Source of the DNA: JALZAI01 sp038212215
GTDB taxonomy: Bacteria; Actinomycetota; Actinomycetes; Mycobacteriales; Jatrophihabitantaceae
NCBI GenBank assembly: GCA_038212215.1
Contig: JBBQUT010000006.1
Span: 1-64,000, forward strand
Direction of reading: 5' to 3'
DNA length: 64,000 nt
Every line of letters begins with the position of its first letter. The first letter of the stretch is position 1. The position numbers were made by a program, and so were the translations under genes. This document shows positions 62,236 through 64,000 of this stretch, piece by piece. The notes under the pieces were generated by a model. The model ran no database searches and had not been told where the DNA came from. It saw nothing but the letters and a program-made list of their open reading frames with translations.

Positions 62236-62274
62236 AACCTCCTTGTCCGCCTCACGGGACGGGCTCTTAAAGGA
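62236..62274 (-). promoter_or_regulatory. PyrR-binding leader hairpin covering the pyrR ribosome site
   Basis: On the minus strand the leader reads ATCCTTTAAGAGCCCGTCCC, then GTGAGGCGGACAAGGAGG. CCTT pairs with AAGG, and GTCCC/GTCC-type bases with GGCGGAC, around the conserved GTGAGGC loop of actinobacterial PyrR sites. The AAGGAGG ribosome site is the 3' arm of the hairpin, so PyrR-UMP binding would block translation; such a mechanism has been described in mycobacteria. Confidence 0.75.
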
Positions 62275-62292
62275 TGTCTGTCGGGTGAGCTC

Positions 62293-62298
62293 AACCTA
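62293..62298 (-). promoter_or_regulatory. Probable -10 element of the pyr operon promoter
   Basis: TAGGTT on the minus strand would start transcription near 62286, giving a leader of about 55 bases that consists mainly of the PyrR hairpin. No good -35 is visible upstream. The remaining 97 bases to nusB hold nothing recognisable. Confidence 0.4.
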
Positions 62299-62395
62299 GC
62301 AGCCAGCACGAGCTGCGCCCTACTGCGACACCACCGCTAGTCGGTCACCACCCGCTGATTGTTCGCTGTTGATCACCGCGGTGCAGGCGCGACTG

Positions 62396-62815
62396 CTACT
62401 CCGAAACGACCGTGACACTCGGGCGATCGCGCAACACGCGGCCCAGCAGCCCGTTCACGAACCGCGGCGATTCGTCGGTCGAAAGCGTCTTCGCCAGCTC
62501 TACAGCCTCATCGATTGCGACTGCGGCAGGCACGTCGGGGCGCCAGAGCAGCTCGAAGACAGCGAGCCGCAATACGGCACGGTCGACGTCGGGCATCCGG
62601 TCGACGGTCCAGCCTTCGGCGTACTGGCCGAGAATCTCGTCGATCCGATCGCGATTGGCCTGCACACCTTCGATCAGTTCGACGGTGTAGTCGTTGACCG
62701 GCGGGTCCGCCAGGGCGATCCGCTCGGCAAGGGTCGTGACCGGATCGATGTCGCGCGCCTCGGACTCGTACAACACGTCCACCGCGCGCTTCCTCGCCTT
62801 GCTCCGCGCCGCCAC
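62396..62815 (-). CDS. nusB: Transcription antitermination factor NusB
   Basis: It binds the boxA RNA of rRNA leaders with NusE/S10. The 139-residue all-helical protein has ARKRAVDVLYESEARD at the start and the PAAVAIDEAVELAKTLSTDESPRFVNGLLGRVL C-terminal segment (split across residues about 95-130). It starts three bases after efp and precedes the pyr operon. Its target leader is visible at 581-602 of this window. Confidence 0.95.
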   Translation of the reverse strand: MAARSKARKRAVDVLYESEARDIDPVTTLAERIALADPPVNDYTVELIEGVQANRDRIDEILGQYAEGWTVDRMPDVDRAVLRLAVFELLWRPDVPAAVAIDEAVELAKTLSTDESPRFVNGLLGRVLRDRPSVTVVSE

Positions 62816-62818
62816 CGA

Positions 62819-63382
62819 CTAGCTGCTGATCCGGCCGAGGTAGCGACCGTCGCGCGTGTCCACCTTGACCCTCTCGCCGGTGGTCACGAACAGCGGCACC
62901 TGGATCTCGGCGCCGGTCTCCAGCGTGGCCGGCTTGGTGCCGCCGGTCGATCGATCGCCCTGCAGGCCGGGGTCGGTGTGGCTGATCACCAGCTCGACGC
63001 TGGTCGGCAGTTCGATGTAGAGCGGCGTGCCCTCGTGCACGGCGACGACCGCCTCTGCGTTGTCGAGCAGGTAGTTCGCACCGGTGCCGATCGTTTCTGA
63101 CGGGACGTGGATCTGGTCGTAGGTCTCGCCGTCCATGAACACGAAATCGGTGCCTTCCTTGTACAGGTAGGTCATCGCCCGCTTGTCGACGTTGGCCGTC
63201 TCGACCTTGGTGCCGGCATTGAAGGTGCGATCGACAACCTTGCCGGACAGCACGTTCTTAAGCGTGGTCCGGACGAACGCGCCGCCCTTGCCAGGCTTCA
63301 CGTGCTGGAACTCGATCACCGTCCAGAGCTGCCCGTCGAAATTGAGGACGAGACCGTTCTTCAGGTCGTTTGTGGTTGCCAC
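62819..63382 (-). CDS. efp: Elongation factor P
   Basis: It relieves ribosome stalling at polyproline. The 187-residue three-domain protein has the tip loop KPGKGGAFVR, with Lys32 at the site that is modified in some bacteria, and the C-terminal IQVPLFVTTGERVKVDTRDGRYLGR. No modification enzyme is encoded nearby. The GTG at 63382 has no ribosome site but a TAGAGT -10 element ends eight bases before it. Confidence 0.96.
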   Translation of the reverse strand: MATTNDLKNGLVLNFDGQLWTVIEFQHVKPGKGGAFVRTTLKNVLSGKVVDRTFNAGTKVETANVDKRAMTYLYKEGTDFVFMDGETYDQIHVPSETIGTGANYLLDNAEAVVAVHEGTPLYIELPTSVELVISHTDPGLQGDRSTGGTKPATLETGAEIQVPLFVTTGERVKVDTRDGRYLGRISS

Positions 63383-63390
63383 GCCGATCA

Positions 63391-63396
63391 ACTCTA
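63391..63396 (-). promoter_or_regulatory. Probable leaderless -10 element for efp-nusB
   Basis: TAGAGT on the minus strand ends eight bases before the efp GTG, placing the start point at or beside the start codon. No ribosome site is visible. The rest of the 141-base gap to the divergent ABC-F gene holds nothing else recognisable. Confidence 0.4.
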
Positions 63397-63523
63397 GTGC
63401 GCCACGCTGAGCCCGCTTGCCATCGGCCGTACTCTGGGGCCGTGAAGTTCTGAGGTCTGATCCCCGAAGCGCGCGCGTGCCGAGACACCGCGTTGCACCC
63501 GCCGACCTCACCCGGAGCCCGCC

Positions 63524-64000
63524 ATGTCTAGCAGCCAGATCCCTGGCGTCGTATGCAGCCAAATGTCCTTCTGCTGGCCGGACGGTCGGCCTGTGCTCGA
63601 TCGCGTCGACGCCGCGTTCGGCACCGGACGCACCGGCCTGGTCGGGCGAAACGGCTCGGGAAAGTCGACGCTGCTGCGCCTGATTGCCGGCATTCTCAGC
63701 CCGACCGGCGGCACGATCGCGGTCAACGGGACCGTCGCGTCGTTGCCGCAGCACCTGCCCCTCGAGACGACGCGCACGGTTAGTGATCTGCTGGGCAGCA
63801 CCGCTGCGCGCGCTGCGCTGCAGGCGATCACTGCGGGCGACGCGACCGAGGCCGACTTCGCCGTGTTAGGCGACGACTGGGACATCGAGGAACGTGCGCT
63901 GGCGGTGCTGGCCCGGCTCGGCTTACCCGCCGACCTCGACCGAACGGTCGAGACACTTTCCGGCGGCGAGACCGTTCTCACGGCCGTCGCCGGGCTGCTA
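63524..64000 (+). CDS. ABC-F family ATPase (N-terminal part, cut by window edge)
   Basis: The first 159 residues of a soluble ABC ATPase are present: Walker A GRNGSGKST (41-49), the LPQHLPL loop (about 74-80) and the signature LSGGETVL (about 145-152). No transmembrane segment precedes the ATPase, which suggests the ABC-F class (two ATPase domains, ribosome-associated; some give antibiotic resistance). GGAG lies seven or so bases before the ATG at 63524. The second half lies outside the window, so the subclass cannot be assigned. Confidence 0.85.
   Translation, partial: MSSSQIPGVVCSQMSFCWPDGRPVLDRVDAAFGTGRTGLVGRNGSGKSTLLRLIAGILSPTGGTIAVNGTVASLPQHLPLETTRTVSDLLGSTAARAALQAITAGDATEADFAVLGDDWDIEERALAVLARLGLPADLDRTVETLSGGETVLTAVAGLL

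Noticed and set aside
63416..63523. Short peptide genes between efp and the ABC-F gene
   Set aside because: The open frames here run into the ABC-F gene in other frames and have no ribosome site or homology.

Overview
The window is chromosomal DNA from a high-GC actinobacterium. The 5' end of the 16S rRNA gene, the conserved gene order (argCJBDFRGH, infC-rpmI-rplT, pyrR-pyrB-pyrC-carA-carB-pyrK-pyrD-pyrF, gmk-rpoZ-coaBC-metK-priA), a PriA-like protein without helicase motifs, and frequent GTG starts with 1- or 4-base stop/start overlaps all point that way. The short 16S fragment and gene order fit a Frankiales/Jatrophihabitans-like lineage, but I hold that placement loosely. Most genes lie on the minus strand, so operons read from right to left.

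Layout from left to right: (1) 1-1085, the start of an rRNA operon on the minus strand with two tandem promoters and an antitermination-type leader, and five 11-bp-phased direct repeats just beyond tyrS. (2) 1086-11264, tyrS and a DNA-3-methyladenine glycosylase, then the complete arginine operon argC-J-B-D-F-R-G-H with its own ArgR repressor and probable ARG boxes. (3) 11287-18339, pheST, a divergent small membrane protein, a SpoU-type RNA methyltransferase, and infC-rpmI-rplT, where infC starts at ATC. (4) 18365-23547, a DUF72 protein, acetyl-CoA synthetase with an acetate permease, a PH-domain membrane protein, hisG and hisE. (5) 23627-26256, a divergent alcohol dehydrogenase/xylulokinase pair (polyol or pentose use). 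(6) 26228-33334, the riboflavin operon (ribD, ribE, ribBA, ribH) behind def, fmt, rsmB and rpe. (7) 33549-41605, an accessory block: two MFS exporters, an ArsR-type regulator, a K+ channel, a secreted GH3 beta-glucosidase and a decayed glycoamylase/RTX gene. (8) 41739-47148, priA, metK, coaBC, rpoZ and gmk. (9) 47314-52113, a second accessory block: proton-translocating transhydrogenase pntAB, an aldo-keto reductase and a 2-oxoglutarate/Fe(II) oxygenase. (10) 52235-62274, the whole de novo UMP operon with a PyrR leader. (11) nusB, efp and the start of an ABC-F ATPase.

Functionally, carAB supplies carbamoyl phosphate to both argF and pyrB, so the arginine and pyrimidine operons are metabolically linked; ArgR and PyrR give each its own feedback control. 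Translation genes (tyrS, pheST, infC, rpmI, rplT, fmt, def, efp, rsmB) are interleaved with cofactor genes (riboflavin, CoA, SAM).

I found no CRISPR array, prophage, intact transposon or toxin/defence island. The most unusual points are a dispersed GTGAGCGAGCG-type repeat at at least five gene boundaries (one with a 71-bp tandem duplication), three accessory insertions in an otherwise conserved gene backbone (one exactly where the nucleoid-protein gene mihF normally lies), the ATC start of infC, a probable CTG start for the RNA methyltransferase, and a set of -10 elements 6-8 bases before start codons that suggests many leaderless mRNAs.
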